Assembly: GCA_002292285.1 (NCBI GenBank) | Contig: DBBP01000027.1 | Span: forward strand, 171,300-235,299 | DNA length: 64,000 nt | Direction: 5' to 3' | From: Proteobacteria bacterium UBA981 | Lineage (GTDB): Bacteria; Pseudomonadota; Gammaproteobacteria; Ga0077536 | Shown: positions 23,964 to 34,087 of the stretch, piece by piece | How positions within the stretch are numbered: position 1 is the first letter of the stretch | How the letters are laid out: the number at the start of each line of letters is the position of its first letter | Notes under the pieces: model-generated | The model's input: the letters and a program-made list of their open reading frames with translations, nothing else | Told to the model about the DNA's origin: nothing | Databases searched by the model: none | Translations under genes and position numbers: made by a program

Positions 23964-25997
23964 ATGAGCGAACCGCAAATTGTGCGGCGCGACGCAAATT
24001 CTGTGTCGCCACGACGCGAGCTAGCGAACGCTATCCGCGCACTGAGCATGGATGCTGTGCAAGCAGCCAATTCGGGACACCCGGGCGCACCAATGGGTAT
24101 GGCGGACATCGCCGAAGTCCTGTGGCGCGATTTTCTCGCTCACAATCCCGCTAATCCGGACTGGTTTAACCGCGACCGTTTTGTACTCTCGAATGGCCAT
24201 GGCTCGATGTTGTTGTATTCATTACTGCATCTGTCCGGTTATGACCTGCCAATCGAGCAACTCAAGAATTTTCGTCAGTCAGACTCGCAAACCCCGGGTC
24301 ACCCTGAATATCGCGAAACCCCTGGGGTCGAAACAACCACCGGGCCACTTGGGCAGGGACTGGCCAACGCGGTCGGGATGGCGCTCGCCGAATCGCATCT
24401 TGCGGCGCGCTTTAATCGGGACGACCTCTCGATCGTGGATCACTACACCTATGCGTTTGCTGGCGATGGCTGTTTGATGGAAGGGATTTCTCACGAAGCC
24501 TGTTCATTGGCCGGGACACTGGGACTCGGCAAATTAATTGTCGTATATGACGACAACGGTATCTCGATTGATGGTGAGGTCGAGGGCTGGTTTAGCGACG
24601 ACACGCCAGCGCGCTTTGAAGCCTACGGCTGGCAAGTGATTCCAGCCGTTGACGGTCATGATGCGAACGCCATCGCCCAGGCCTTCGACACCGCGCGTCA
24701 AAATATTCAACAGCCGTCACTTATCTGTTGTGAAACCGTGATTGGCTGGGGTTCTCCGAACAAGTCCGGCACATCGGGCGTTCACGGCGCGGCACTCGGC
24801 GCTGAGGAAGTCGCCGCAACACGGCAAGAGCTCCGTTGGACGCACGACCCGTTCGTTATCCCGCCCACGATCTATAGCGCCTGGAATGCGCGCGCAGCGG
24901 GCGCCAGTAGAGAAGCGCTGTGGAACGAACAACTGCAAGCGTATCGCGGTCGTTTTCCTGAACTAGCCACAGAATTTGAGCGCGTTACCGGCGGACGACT
25001 ACCGGGCGACTGGCAAGACACGGCCGCAAACTGCGTGACCGATATGCTCGCTGCCGGTAAGGAAGCGACACGCAAATCATCCGAGCGGGTACTCGATAGT
25101 CTGGCTCCCGGATTGCCGGAGCTGATCGGCGGCTCGGCCGATTTAACCGGCTCAAACAACACCTGGCACAAAGCCAGCAGTGTGCTGAATGCCGCAACTC
25201 CTCAGGGGAACTACGTCTATTACGGCGTACGCGAGTTCGCCATGAGTGCAGTGATGAACGGCATGTGTCTGCACGGCGGCGTGGTGCCCTACGGCGGTAC
25301 GTTTCTGGTCTTCTCGGACTACGCGCGCAATGCTGTGCGCATGGCGGCTTTGATGGGCCTCGGTTGTATTTATGTCTACACCCACGATTCCATCGGACTG
25401 GGTGAAGATGGTCCCACGCATCAGCCGGTTGAACACGCCAATGCGCTGCGCTTGATTCCTAACCTCGATGTATGGCGCCCCGCCGATGCTGCCGAAACTG
25501 CGCTCGCATGGGTCGCTGCTGTTGAGCGGCGCGATGGTCCGAGCTGCCTGCTGCTGACACGACAAGGATTACCCGCACAAGATCCCAACGAAGCGCGCGC
25601 AAAAGACATCGCGCGTGGCGGATATGTTTTGCTCGACCCACCCGGGACATGCGACGCAGTCATTATCGCCACCGGCTCGGAGCTTGAAGTCGCGCGCGCT
25701 GTTGCCAGCGAACTGAATGCCAACGGGCACGCGATACGGGTCGTTTCAATGCCCTGTGCAGAAGTGTTTGCACGTCAGGACAAATCATGGCGCGAAAGCG
25801 TGTTGCCACGTGAGGTCACCCGGCGTATTTCGATCGAAGCTGGCAGCACGGATTTCTGGTATCGCTATGTCGGCCTCGACGGACTCGCCATCGGACTTGA
25901 TCAGTTTGGCGCCTCGGCGCCGGCCGGCGAGCTGTTCGCCAAATTTGGTCTGGACGTCGCTGGCTGCAAGGCACGTATCGGCGCATACCTGAGCTAA
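23964..25997 (+). CDS. tkt: Transketolase
   Basis: The 677-residue protein is a full transketolase: the first domain binds thiamine diphosphate (GDGCLMEGISHEA, then YDDNGISIDG), with substrate histidines in GHPGAPMG and TPGHPE. The second domain has ALMGLGCIYVYTHDSIGLGEDGPTHQPVEH with the catalytic His and Glu, and the C-terminal domain is complete. I chose the ATG at 23964 (GAGG 9 nt upstream); the open frame reaches back to 23847 but that extension is low-complexity. It heads a tkt-gap-pgk-pyk cluster, linking the pentose phosphate pathway or Calvin cycle to lower glycolysis. Confidence 0.95.
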   Translation: MSEPQIVRRDANSVSPRRELANAIRALSMDAVQAANSGHPGAPMGMADIAEVLWRDFLAHNPANPDWFNRDRFVLSNGHGSMLLYSLLHLSGYDLPIEQLKNFRQSDSQTPGHPEYRETPGVETTTGPLGQGLANAVGMALAESHLAARFNRDDLSIVDHYTYAFAGDGCLMEGISHEACSLAGTLGLGKLIVVYDDNGISIDGEVEGWFSDDTPARFEAYGWQVIPAVDGHDANAIAQAFDTARQNIQQPSLICCETVIGWGSPNKSGTSGVHGAALGAEEVAATRQELRWTHDPFVIPPTIYSAWNARAAGASREALWNEQLQAYRGRFPELATEFERVTGGRLPGDWQDTAANCVTDMLAAGKEATRKSSERVLDSLAPGLPELIGGSADLTGSNNTWHKASSVLNAATPQGNYVYYGVREFAMSAVMNGMCLHGGVVPYGGTFLVFSDYARNAVRMAALMGLGCIYVYTHDSIGLGEDGPTHQPVEHANALRLIPNLDVWRPADAAETALAWVAAVERRDGPSCLLLTRQGLPAQDPNEARAKDIARGGYVLLDPPGTCDAVIIATGSELEVARAVASELNANGHAIRVVSMPCAEVFARQDKSWRESVLPREVTRRISIEAGSTDFWYRYVGLDGLAIGLDQFGASAPAGELFAKFGLDVAGCKARIGAYLS

Positions 25998-26190
25998 ACC
26001 TCGGGTCGCTGTTGTGTCTCGGTGACCCTCGGGCTTCACGTTACGGTAATAGGGCGCGGATCGGTGCGGTTCAGTACCGTACTTTTACGACGTCAGAACT
26101 TAGGCGCGCACGACATTAAAACGGACAAATCTCGAACCCACGGTGGTCCGCGTGGCACATTATTAACATGACGTTTTTAGGAGACCACAC

Positions 26191-27207
26191 ATGACTATTC
26201 GAATTGGTATTAACGGTTACGGCCGCATTGGACGTAACGTACTTCGGGCACTATTCGAATCGGGTCGCGAAAACGAGATTGAAATTGTTGCGGTTAATGA
26301 TCTTGGCGATGCCAAAACAAACGCCCATCTGACTCGCTACGACAGCGCACACGGTCCCTTTCCCGGAACCGTTGAGGTCAATGATGGCGAGATGATCGTG
26401 AACGGCAAATCCATTCGGGTCCTGTCGGAACGCGATCCGAGCAAACTGCCCTGGGGCGAACTGGGTGTGGATGTGGTGCACGAAAGCACAGGCTTTTTCG
26501 CGAGCAAAAGCAAAGCCTCGGCGCATCTGCAAGGCGGCGCCAAGAAGGTGTTGATTTCGGCACCGGCCGGCACCGACATCGATGCGACTATCGTCTACGG
26601 TGTTAACCACCAGATTCTTAAAGCGAGCGACACGGTCGTCTCGAACGCCTCGTGCACGACCAATTGTCTGGCGCCGTTAGTGAAGCCACTACACGACAAG
26701 ATCGGTCTCGAGAACGGCATCATGACGACGATCCACTCCTATACCAATGATCAGGTCCTGACCGACGTCTACCACACCGATTTGCGTCGCGCCCGCTCTG
26801 CCACGCAATCGATGATCCCGACCAATACCGGCGCTGCTGCGGCCGTCGGCCTCGTCATGCCGGAACTGAATGGCAAGCTCGATGGTTACGCCGTACGCGT
26901 CCCGACCATTAACGTATCACTAGTCGACCTAACCTTTACCGCCAGCCGCGATACCACGGTCGAGGAAATCAACGCAACGATCGTCGAAGCTTCGAAAGGG
27001 CAACTCGCCGGTATCCTCGCGTATAACGATGAGCCACTGGTGTCGATAGATTTCAATCACAATCCGCATTCATCAATTTTTGAATCGAGTCAGACCAAAG
27101 TGATCGGCGGCCGCATGGTCAAAGTTCTGAGCTGGTACGACAACGAATGGGGCTTCTCCAATCGCATGCTTGATACCACTGTTGCCATGGTCAACGCCGG
27201 AGCCTGA
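26191..27207 (+). CDS. gap: Glyceraldehyde-3-phosphate dehydrogenase
   Basis: The 338-residue protein is a type I phosphorylating GAPDH with the NAD-binding start IRIGINGYGRIGRNVLRA, the catalytic Cys in SNASCTTNCLAPL, the His in IHSYTNDQ and the C-terminal SWYDNEWGFSNRM. The length is normal. TTTTTAGGAG precedes the ATG. The 193-bp gap to tkt may carry its own promoter. pgk starts 4 bp after its stop, so the two are co-transcribed. Confidence 0.95.
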   Translation: MTIRIGINGYGRIGRNVLRALFESGRENEIEIVAVNDLGDAKTNAHLTRYDSAHGPFPGTVEVNDGEMIVNGKSIRVLSERDPSKLPWGELGVDVVHESTGFFASKSKASAHLQGGAKKVLISAPAGTDIDATIVYGVNHQILKASDTVVSNASCTTNCLAPLVKPLHDKIGLENGIMTTIHSYTNDQVLTDVYHTDLRRARSATQSMIPTNTGAAAAVGLVMPELNGKLDGYAVRVPTINVSLVDLTFTASRDTTVEEINATIVEASKGQLAGILAYNDEPLVSIDFNHNPHSSIFESSQTKVIGGRMVKVLSWYDNEWGFSNRMLDTTVAMVNAGA

Positions 27208-27210
27208 GCC

Positions 27211-28371
27211 ATGATCGCGATGAGCGACGTCGATCTGCGCGGCAAACGAGTCTTGATCCGCGAGGATTTCAACGTCCCGATGAAGGACGGCGCGATCACG
27301 GATGACACGCGCCTGCGGGCCGGCTTACCCACCCTGCGCGCGGCCCTCGAGGCAGGCGCCACGGTTATAGTGATGTCCCACTTGGGTCGTCCGGTTGAAG
27401 GCGAATGGGACGCCAGCTTATCGCTGGCTCCGGTCGCCGAAGCCTTGTCTGCACTGCTCGACCTGCCCGTCGGGTTCGCTAAGCAATGGATCGATGGTAT
27501 CGATGCTGCTCCAGGCAGCATCACCTTGTGCGAGAACGTGCGTTTTCTGGTTGGCGAAAAGCGTAACGATCACGCACTTTCGGCACGCATGGCGACACTG
27601 TGCGATGTTTTTGTGAACGACGCCTTTGCAACAGCACATCGTGCCCAGGCTTCGACTGAAGGTGTTGCGCGCGCCGCGCCAGTGGCCGTTGCCGGGCCAC
27701 TTTTGGCGGCGGAATTGCTCGCATTGGACCGCGCACTCAGCAATCCTCGGCGACCGCTGGTTGCGATCGTCGGCGGCGCGAAAGTGTCCACCAAGCTCGC
27801 ATTGCTCGAGTCTCTGGTCGATAAAGTCGATCAGCTCATTGTTGGCGGTGGCATCGCGAATACATTCCTATCGGCAGCCGGTCGAGCGGTTGGCGCATCG
27901 CTGTGTGAGAACGAGATGACCGATATCGCCGCACGCCTGATTGCATCAGATGCCGACATCCCAATCCCGACGGACGTGGTGTGCGCGAAACAGTTTTCAG
28001 CCAGCGAACCGGGTGTCGTAAAAAATGTGGCAGACGTTAGCGCCGACGACATGATCATGGATTTGGGTCCCGATTCGATCAAAGTTATCAGTGCCGCAAT
28101 CGAGAACGCTGGCACGGTCCTGTGGAACGGCCCACTCGGTGTATTTGAATTTTCCGGCTTCGCTGCCGGTACGCGCCAGTTGGCCGAAGCGATTGCTGCC
28201 AGCAACGCGTTTTCGGTTGCTGGCGGTGGCGATACCTTAGCGGCCATCGCGACATTTGGCGTTAGTGACGATATCTCCTACATCTCAACTGGCGGCGGCG
28301 CTTTTCTTGAGTTCATCGAAGGTAAAACCTTGCCGGCAGTAGCCGCCCTCAACGACCGCAACAACAGCTGA
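27211..28371 (+). CDS. pgk: Phosphoglycerate kinase
   Basis: The 386-residue protein matches bacterial Pgk in length, with the substrate-binding start RVLIREDFNVPM and the MSHLGRP segment, a central VGGAKVSTK, and the nucleotide-binding end VAGGGDT...ISTGGGAFLEF. It transfers phosphate between 1,3-bisphosphoglycerate and ADP. An ATG three codons downstream (27220) is an equally good start. The gene is in the gap-pgk-pyk operon with only 6 bp before pyk. Confidence 0.95.
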   Translation: MIAMSDVDLRGKRVLIREDFNVPMKDGAITDDTRLRAGLPTLRAALEAGATVIVMSHLGRPVEGEWDASLSLAPVAEALSALLDLPVGFAKQWIDGIDAAPGSITLCENVRFLVGEKRNDHALSARMATLCDVFVNDAFATAHRAQASTEGVARAAPVAVAGPLLAAELLALDRALSNPRRPLVAIVGGAKVSTKLALLESLVDKVDQLIVGGGIANTFLSAAGRAVGASLCENEMTDIAARLIASDADIPIPTDVVCAKQFSASEPGVVKNVADVSADDMIMDLGPDSIKVISAAIENAGTVLWNGPLGVFEFSGFAAGTRQLAEAIAASNAFSVAGGGDTLAAIATFGVSDDISYISTGGGAFLEFIEGKTLPAVAALNDRNNS

Positions 28372-28377
28372 TAATAA

Positions 28378-29820
28378 ATGCGCCGCACCAAAATCGTCGC
28401 CACCCTCGGTCCGGCCACGGACGCCCCCGGGATGCTGGCACGCTTAATCGATGCCGGCCTTGATGCAGCGCGACTGAATTACTCACACGGCAACCACGCT
28501 GAGCAAGCGCGGCGCGCGCGCGAAGTGCGTGAAGCAGCTACCCCGGCAGGACCTGAAATCGGTCTGATTGCCGATTTACAGGGCCCCAAGATTCGCCTCG
28601 AATGTTTTCGCAATGGCCCGATTGAATTACAACAGGGCCAGCGCTTCCTCATCGATGCCGAATGCGCCAGCGACGCTGGCACGCCTGAACGAGTCGGCCT
28701 GACCTATAAAGATTTGCCCGGCGATGTCCATACTGACGATACCCTGCTGGTCGACGATGGTCGCATCGTCTTGCGGGTCGAGAACGTGGTCGAATCAGTC
28801 ATCGAAACAACCGTGCTTACCGGCGGCCCGCTGTCCGATCACAAAGGCATTAATCGACAGGGCGGTGGCTTGTCAGCACCGGCGCTAACGACGAAAGACC
28901 GTGAAGATCTGGTCCATGCCCTGGCGAACGATGCCGACTACATCGCCGTGTCATTCCCGCGCAATGCTACCGATATCGACAACGCGCGCAAGTTAATTCA
29001 GGAAGCTGGCGGGCACGCTGGCATCATCGCGAAAATCGAACGCGCAGAAGCGCTTATCAACGCCGACGAGATTATTGCCGCCTCTGACTGCATCATGATT
29101 GCGCGCGGCGACCTCGGCGTAGAAATCGGCGACGAACGTTTGCCGCCGGCGCAAAAAATGCTCGTTGCCCGTGCACGCGCACAGCACCGTAGCGTGATCA
29201 CCGCCACACAGATGATGGATTCGATGATCGAGCGCTCCATGCCGACACGTGCAGAGGTATTCGATGTCGCCAATGCGGTGCTCGACGGTACGGATGCGGT
29301 GATGTTGTCCGGCGAGACCAGCATCGGTGCCTATCCGGACTTAGCCGTCGCGGCCATGTCGCGAATATGCATGGGCGCGGAAGACGAATGGAAATCGCCG
29401 CCCGGGGCCCTCGAAACGAAAAGCGACTACGAGCGCGTCGATCAGGCGATTGCGATGTCTGCAATTGATTGCGGCAATCGCATCGGCGTAAAAGCTATCG
29501 CCGCGCTGACCGAATCGGGTGCAACCGCGTTGTGGATGTCTCGCGTGAATACGGATATACCGATTTTCGCGCTATCGCGGCACCCGCACACCTTGCGCAA
29601 GGTCACCCTTTATCGTGATGTCTACCCACAACATTTCGACATTACGCCGCTGCCGCATAGCGAGGTCACGCGTGAAGTGTTGAACGTGATAAAGCAGCGC
29701 GCAGGACTTAACGATGGCGACCGCGTGATGATCACCAAAGGTGATTTGCATGGTCATTCAGGCGGCACCAATGGCATGAAGATCGTCAGCGTTGGCGACT
29801 TCGTCGAACATGTGGAATAG
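28378..29820 (+). CDS. pyk: Pyruvate kinase
   Basis: The 480-residue protein has the barrel start MRRTKIVATLGPA, the NYSHG motif, IADLQGPKIR with the active-site lysine region, the metal site IIAKIERAEAL...IARGDLGVE, ATQMMDSMI, and the C-terminal domain in which effectors bind. It converts phosphoenolpyruvate and ADP to pyruvate and ATP. It resembles the PykA (type II) form. It ends the operon; a dispersed repeat follows instead of a clear terminator. Confidence 0.93.
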   Translation: MRRTKIVATLGPATDAPGMLARLIDAGLDAARLNYSHGNHAEQARRAREVREAATPAGPEIGLIADLQGPKIRLECFRNGPIELQQGQRFLIDAECASDAGTPERVGLTYKDLPGDVHTDDTLLVDDGRIVLRVENVVESVIETTVLTGGPLSDHKGINRQGGGLSAPALTTKDREDLVHALANDADYIAVSFPRNATDIDNARKLIQEAGGHAGIIAKIERAEALINADEIIAASDCIMIARGDLGVEIGDERLPPAQKMLVARARAQHRSVITATQMMDSMIERSMPTRAEVFDVANAVLDGTDAVMLSGETSIGAYPDLAVAAMSRICMGAEDEWKSPPGALETKSDYERVDQAIAMSAIDCGNRIGVKAIAALTESGATALWMSRVNTDIPIFALSRHPHTLRKVTLYRDVYPQHFDITPLPHSEVTREVLNVIKQRAGLNDGDRVMITKGDLHGHSGGTNGMKIVSVGDFVEHVE

Positions 29821-29885
29821 TTGTTAAACGGTACCCGACGATAGGGCGCACAGCCGCCCTGAGGCTGCTTTAGTGCTTCCTGCTT

Positions 29886-29957
29886 AGCAGGCTGTTGAAG
29901 AGCAAGCGTGAGGATGCCGGACTGCAAGGCACTGCGCCGCGAACGACGAGACATATC
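29886..29957 (+). repeat. Dispersed repeat copy 1
   Basis: The sequence from AGCAGGCTGTTGAAGAGC to CGACGAGACATATC is alignable over about 70 bp with the reverse complement of 38108-38184. Shared blocks include GAGGAT, ACAAGGC/GCAAGGC, GCGAACGAC and AGACATATC. It lies in the gap after pyk, outside coding sequence, as expected of a small intergenic repeat family. Confidence 0.6.
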
Positions 29958-30011
29958 GCATGGGTAACCCGCTCTAACACGCCAGGTTGATCCACCCGCT
30001 AGCCGAATGTA

Positions 30012-30623
30012 CTACGACTTCAGAATAGCCTGTAGAAACCTTGAACCGTCCGCTGTTGTTAGCCAAAACAATATCCCACAATTGGCCAGAACGGTAACCC
30101 AGAACAGGGACCGGAACGCTTCCTTTTTAGTTTTATGCCGGAACCTGTTCTGAGCCATAAGTGCTCCGGGCCAACCGCCCAGCAAGCTTAGTACGTGTAA
30201 CGTGTTCTCCGGTGTACGCCACCGACCGCTTCTGGCCGCGGCTTTATCAAAGCCGTAGGCCAGAAAAGAAATGCCTCCGAATATCACGTAGACCAATAGA
30301 ATTTCGAACGGGAGTTTTCCTGAGAATGCTGCCGCCACAATTATGAATCCAAACACTCTGACGGTGACATATTGTGCGCGCGTACCCGTCTGTTTTTGCT
30401 TCTTCGACGCCGTGTCACCCGGATAACGAACACTCACTGCGTTAGCTCTGTTCTTCGAGTCATTCGTCACTTCATAGGTAATAAGGTCACCGTCGACTGG
30501 TCGACGCCCTCGCCGAACAAACGATTTGACGTGAACGAACGCACGTGTGCCGCCTCCATTTGGCATGACGAAGCCGAATCCCTTTGCATCATTCCAGTCG
30601 GTTATTTTTCCTTGATATCGCAC
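30012..30623 (-). CDS. Cold-shock domain and DUF1294 membrane protein
   Basis: The 203-residue protein has an N-terminal cold-shock (OB-fold) domain, residues 1-68, with the RNA-binding motif KGFGFV and a shortened second motif (AFVHVKSF). It is followed by a DUF1294 region with about three to four membrane helices (residues 85-195). The combination is a known but uncharacterised architecture. The cold-shock part should face the cytoplasm and could bind single-stranded nucleic acid at the membrane. It is a single gene between the repeat and purC. Confidence 0.8.
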   Translation of the reverse strand: MRYQGKITDWNDAKGFGFVMPNGGGTRAFVHVKSFVRRGRRPVDGDLITYEVTNDSKNRANAVSVRYPGDTASKKQKQTGTRAQYVTVRVFGFIIVAAAFSGKLPFEILLVYVIFGGISFLAYGFDKAAARSGRWRTPENTLHVLSLLGGWPGALMAQNRFRHKTKKEAFRSLFWVTVLANCGILFWLTTADGSRFLQAILKS

Positions 30624-30723
30624 GATTTCTCTTCAGCGGCGAAACGAATAGATAGATGGGCCGTGAGCGAACACACGACGCGGGCCGCCGGGTGCCGCAG
30701 CAGTCTTTCAACCGCCTGCGCTG

Positions 30724-31608
30724 CTAGGCCGTCAACCGGGTCAAGGCCTCACGATATTTATCCGCCGTTTTGCGCAGGATGTCAGCGGGTAAATGGGGTC
30801 CGGGCGGTGTTTTATCCCAGCTCAGCGTCTCGAGGTAATCACGCACAAATTGCTTGTCAAAGCTCGGCGGACTAATCCCGACCTGATACTCATCGGCCGG
30901 CCAGAAGCGCGAGGAATCTGAAGTCAGCACTTCATCGATCAACACCAGCTGGTCGTTGTCATCCAGGCCGAACTCGAACTTCGTGTCAGCAATGATGATG
31001 CCACGCGCCAGCGCGTACTCTGCGGCCTCGGCGTAAATACGCAGCGTGAGGTCGCGCACGTGCTCGGCACGTTCTCGCCCGATTAAGTCACAGGTAGTGG
31101 CGAAATCGATATTCTCATCGTGATCACCCACCGCCGCCTTCGTAGCTGGTGTGAAGCAGGGCTCTGACAGCTTCTCTGCCTGGCGCAAGTCGGGCGGCAA
31201 TGTAATCCCGCACAAAGCCCCGGATTGTTGGTAATCCTTCCAACCCGAACCGATCAGATAGCCACGCGCGACCGCCTCTATGGGTAGCGGCCGCAGTTTA
31301 CGTACCACTATCGCGCGACCTTCCACTTGGGCCCGTTCGGCGGCGTCAGGGAGCACATCCTCAAGCGTGACAGGAGCGAGATGGTTAGTGATGAGGCTGG
31401 CTGTTTTGTCGAACCAGAAATTACTCAGGGCCGTGAGAATCGCACCTTTCTCCGGGACCGGATCAGGTAGCACGACGTCGAACGCAGATAATCTGTCGGT
31501 GGTGACGATCAGGAAATGATCATCGTCGACGGCATAAATGTCCCTGACCTTGCCTTTCTGGACCAGAGGCAGTGAAGTCAAGGTGGATTCGAATAAAGCG
31601 TTTTCCAT
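30724..31608 (-). CDS. purC: SAICAR synthase
   Basis: The 294-residue protein is phosphoribosylaminoimidazole-succinocarboxamide synthase of the longer form. It has the ATP-binding start LVQKGKVRDIYAVDDDH, LSAFDVVLPDP, RGYLIGSGWKDYQ, and the C-terminal DTKFEFGL...LIDEVLTSDSSRFWP. It joins aspartate to CAIR in purine synthesis in the cytoplasm. It has its own short upstream gap and no obvious functional neighbour. Confidence 0.93.
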   Translation of the reverse strand: MENALFESTLTSLPLVQKGKVRDIYAVDDDHFLIVTTDRLSAFDVVLPDPVPEKGAILTALSNFWFDKTASLITNHLAPVTLEDVLPDAAERAQVEGRAIVVRKLRPLPIEAVARGYLIGSGWKDYQQSGALCGITLPPDLRQAEKLSEPCFTPATKAAVGDHDENIDFATTCDLIGRERAEHVRDLTLRIYAEAAEYALARGIIIADTKFEFGLDDNDQLVLIDEVLTSDSSRFWPADEYQVGISPPSFDKQFVRDYLETLSWDKTPPGPHLPADILRKTADKYREALTRLTA

Positions 31609-31661
31609 GAGGTCGTGATCGGTCGATTTTTAATTTAAAGATGGGCCGCTGTGAGCGATGT

Positions 31662-32882
31662 TTATCTATCAGCGTTCGCCGGCAAACTCGGCAAATCGCC
31701 GCGCGTACCCATGGCATATTCGGACAAGCGCCGCGTGAGTCGCGTTGAGCCCGCCGTCAGGCGCATACCCAAACCACGCACCGCGTACGGCAGCGGGCTA
31801 CGCTCGGAAAACAAATGCTGCAACACATCGATCACGCTGCCGAGACGTAGCGCTTCGCTTTTGCGCCAGCGCTCATAGCGACGCAAGGCACTACGCCGCG
31901 GCCATTGCGCGGTCGGCGCGATCGGGGTGAGGCATTGGCTCAACGCTACGGCATCCATGATGCCGAGGTTTAGGCCTAATCCGGCGAGTGGATGTACAAC
32001 GTGTGCAGCGTCCCCGATCAATGCGCAGCAATCTTTGCTCCAGGCTTGCGCATGCAGGCGTTCCAGTGGGTGGGCGACGCGTGCAGATACGCTGGTCACC
32101 ACGCCAAGACGTTGCTCGAATGCCTCGCCAAGACGGGCCGCGAACGCATCATCATCAAGACTGTCGAGTTGCCCGTGCAAAGGATCGGTGCAGCTCCATA
32201 CGATTGATGAATGATGCGGATCGGCAAGCGGTAGAAACGCCAATGGACCCGAGTCGAGAAAGCGCTGGCGCGCGACGTTACCGTGCGCTTCGCTAGTCAC
32301 CACATTCGCGACCCAGGCATGCTGTCGATAGCTGTGACGCCGGCAGTCGATTCCTGCCGCGTTGCGTACAGGCGAGTTAGCGCCGTCTGCCCCGATCACG
32401 AGACGTGCCTGAACCTGTGCGCCATCGGCAAGCGTGATGCGGTTTGGCTGTGACAGCTCGAGTGTCCCCAGCGCGCCACGAATCGCCGTGCAATCGGCAA
32501 CCGGGCCGGATAGCGCGGCGAGCAAGTTCTGATGCTCGACAATCCAGCCCATCGCGCCGTCATAGGAAGCCGGCGGCGCAAAGCCGATTTCGCCCGCAGA
32601 CTGGGCATCCCAGACTTCGAGTGCGTTGAATGAACCAAGGCGGTGCAAATCGAGCTTCGACCACGCACCGAGCTCCTGCAACAGACGCTGCGCGCCCGGC
32701 GCGATGGCGTAATTACGTAAAGCGACTGGGCCGTGCGGCGCATGCCAGTCGAGGCTCGGGTCGATTATGCAAACGCGCGCGCCGGCGCGTGAAAAAATCG
32801 CGGCACTGACCATGCCGACAATGCCAGCGCCGACGACGGCAACGTCGTACTGATTCGGGGCGTTCATGTGCGCACTGGCCAT
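31662..32882 (-). CDS. ubiI: FAD-dependent ubiquinone hydroxylase (UbiI/UbiF group)
   Basis: The 406-residue protein is a class A flavin monooxygenase: the GAGIVG nucleotide-binding turn near residues 16-22, the DG motif (VIGADGANSPVR) and the GDAAHVVHPLAGLGLNLGIMD FAD-binding segment near residue 285. Its place directly after ubiH, in the order pepP-ubiH-ubiI, matches enterics, where UbiI hydroxylates the ubiquinone ring at C5. AGGA lies 4 nt before the ATG. Paralogues in this family are hard to tell apart by sequence, so UbiF or UbiM activity is possible. Confidence 0.8.
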   Translation of the reverse strand: MASAHMNAPNQYDVAVVGAGIVGMVSAAIFSRAGARVCIIDPSLDWHAPHGPVALRNYAIAPGAQRLLQELGAWSKLDLHRLGSFNALEVWDAQSAGEIGFAPPASYDGAMGWIVEHQNLLAALSGPVADCTAIRGALGTLELSQPNRITLADGAQVQARLVIGADGANSPVRNAAGIDCRRHSYRQHAWVANVVTSEAHGNVARQRFLDSGPLAFLPLADPHHSSIVWSCTDPLHGQLDSLDDDAFAARLGEAFEQRLGVVTSVSARVAHPLERLHAQAWSKDCCALIGDAAHVVHPLAGLGLNLGIMDAVALSQCLTPIAPTAQWPRRSALRRYERWRKSEALRLGSVIDVLQHLFSERSPLPYAVRGLGMRLTAGSTRLTRRLSEYAMGTRGDLPSLPANADR

Positions 32883-32890
32883 CGTCCTGG

Positions 32891-34087
32891 TCAGCGCCTG
32901 GGGGCATCGTGCGCAAGGGTCGCCAGGCCGCTCGCTTCAAGCATCACCCGCCGTCGTAGCGGCGCAACATAGCCAGCCGCGGTCAGCGCCATGCGGCGCA
33001 GCCCGGTCACAGCAGCCAATGGCGATCGGAACGCCTGCGCAAGTACATCCGTGAACGTGCTAACCCGAACATGGTCTGCACGCCGCGCCGCACTATAGGC
33101 GGACAAAACGGCTGCCTTACCCGGATCGGTCTGACCCGTGCAGCAGTCGATTAATGCGGCCACGTCACGCAAGCCGAGGTTGAGGCCTTGGGCGGCATTG
33201 GGGTGCACCGCATTCGCCGCGTTACCAATCACTACGGTACGCGGCGCATAGAGCGTTTGCGCACGTTGACGAGTTAGCGCGTAGCTATAGCGTGGCCCCA
33301 GATCCGTAAACGTTCCGAGTCGCGTACCGAACCGCCGCGTCAGCATAGCCGCGTAAACATCCGGTTCGTCGTGTTGGGCAGCATTCGCGCACGCAGTGTC
33401 CAGGCATTGCACGCTCACGTAGCGCGCGCCGCCGAGGGGAATCAGTGCCAGCGGACCGCGACGGGTGAAATGCTCAAAGGCCGTCGCCGATTGTGGGCGG
33501 CTGACCGAGAGATTGGCGACCAAAGCGCGTTGGCCGTAATCAAACTGGTCGACGGCGATGCCGCAGTGAGCCCGCACTGCCGAGTCGAGACCATCAGCAG
33601 CGACCAGTAATTTCGCGCTCGTGTTGGTCTTCGTGGCGTGCGATTCGCTGGTGATTAGAATCTGGTCTGCTTCGGCTTGCGCGCTCACAAAACGAGTTTG
33701 CCAGTGCACCGAGATGCCGGCATGGTCGAGCATTGCGAAGGTCAACGTGCGCAGCAGATGATCTGCCGGGCAGGCCCAGCCCAATGCGTCGAGGCCAATT
33801 TCTGCAGCGCACAGTTCGGCACTACCAAAGCTGCCGCGTTCGCTGATACGCACTGTCGTTATCGGGTTGCTCGCTGCTTCCAGGGGCGCCCAAAGATGGT
33901 ACCGCTCAAACAGTCGCCGCGAGACGGCCGACAGTACAAGGCCGCGTGGATCGTTAACTGCGTTAGCGTCGATTGGCGCGCGTTGTTCGATGACCGAAAC
34001 CCGCAAGCCTTGTGCGGCAAGCGCAAGTGCGGCGAAACTTCCGACCAGCCCTGCTCCGACAACGACACAATCACAGTCAGGCTGCAC
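32891..34087 (-). CDS. ubiH: 2-octaprenyl-6-methoxyphenol hydroxylase
   Basis: The 398-residue flavin monooxygenase has the GAGLVGSFAALALA start, the VAADGLDSAVR DG motif and the GNAANAVHPNAAQGLNLGLRD FAD segment. It hydroxylates the quinone ring in ubiquinone synthesis, in the Ubi complex. It overlaps pepP by 11 bp and is followed 8 bp later by the UbiI-like gene, which supports the UbiH name. Complete. Confidence 0.85.
   Translation of the reverse strand: MQPDCDCVVVGAGLVGSFAALALAAQGLRVSVIEQRAPIDANAVNDPRGLVLSAVSRRLFERYHLWAPLEAASNPITTVRISERGSFGSAELCAAEIGLDALGWACPADHLLRTLTFAMLDHAGISVHWQTRFVSAQAEADQILITSESHATKTNTSAKLLVAADGLDSAVRAHCGIAVDQFDYGQRALVANLSVSRPQSATAFEHFTRRGPLALIPLGGARYVSVQCLDTACANAAQHDEPDVYAAMLTRRFGTRLGTFTDLGPRYSYALTRQRAQTLYAPRTVVIGNAANAVHPNAAQGLNLGLRDVAALIDCCTGQTDPGKAAVLSAYSAARRADHVRVSTFTDVLAQAFRSPLAAVTGLRRMALTAAGYVAPLRRRVMLEASGLATLAHDAPRR

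Noticed and set aside
23654..24109. Minus-strand open frames over the metF/tkt gap
   Set aside because: They overlap the real tkt start, lack ribosome binding sites and have Arg/Ser-rich shadow composition.
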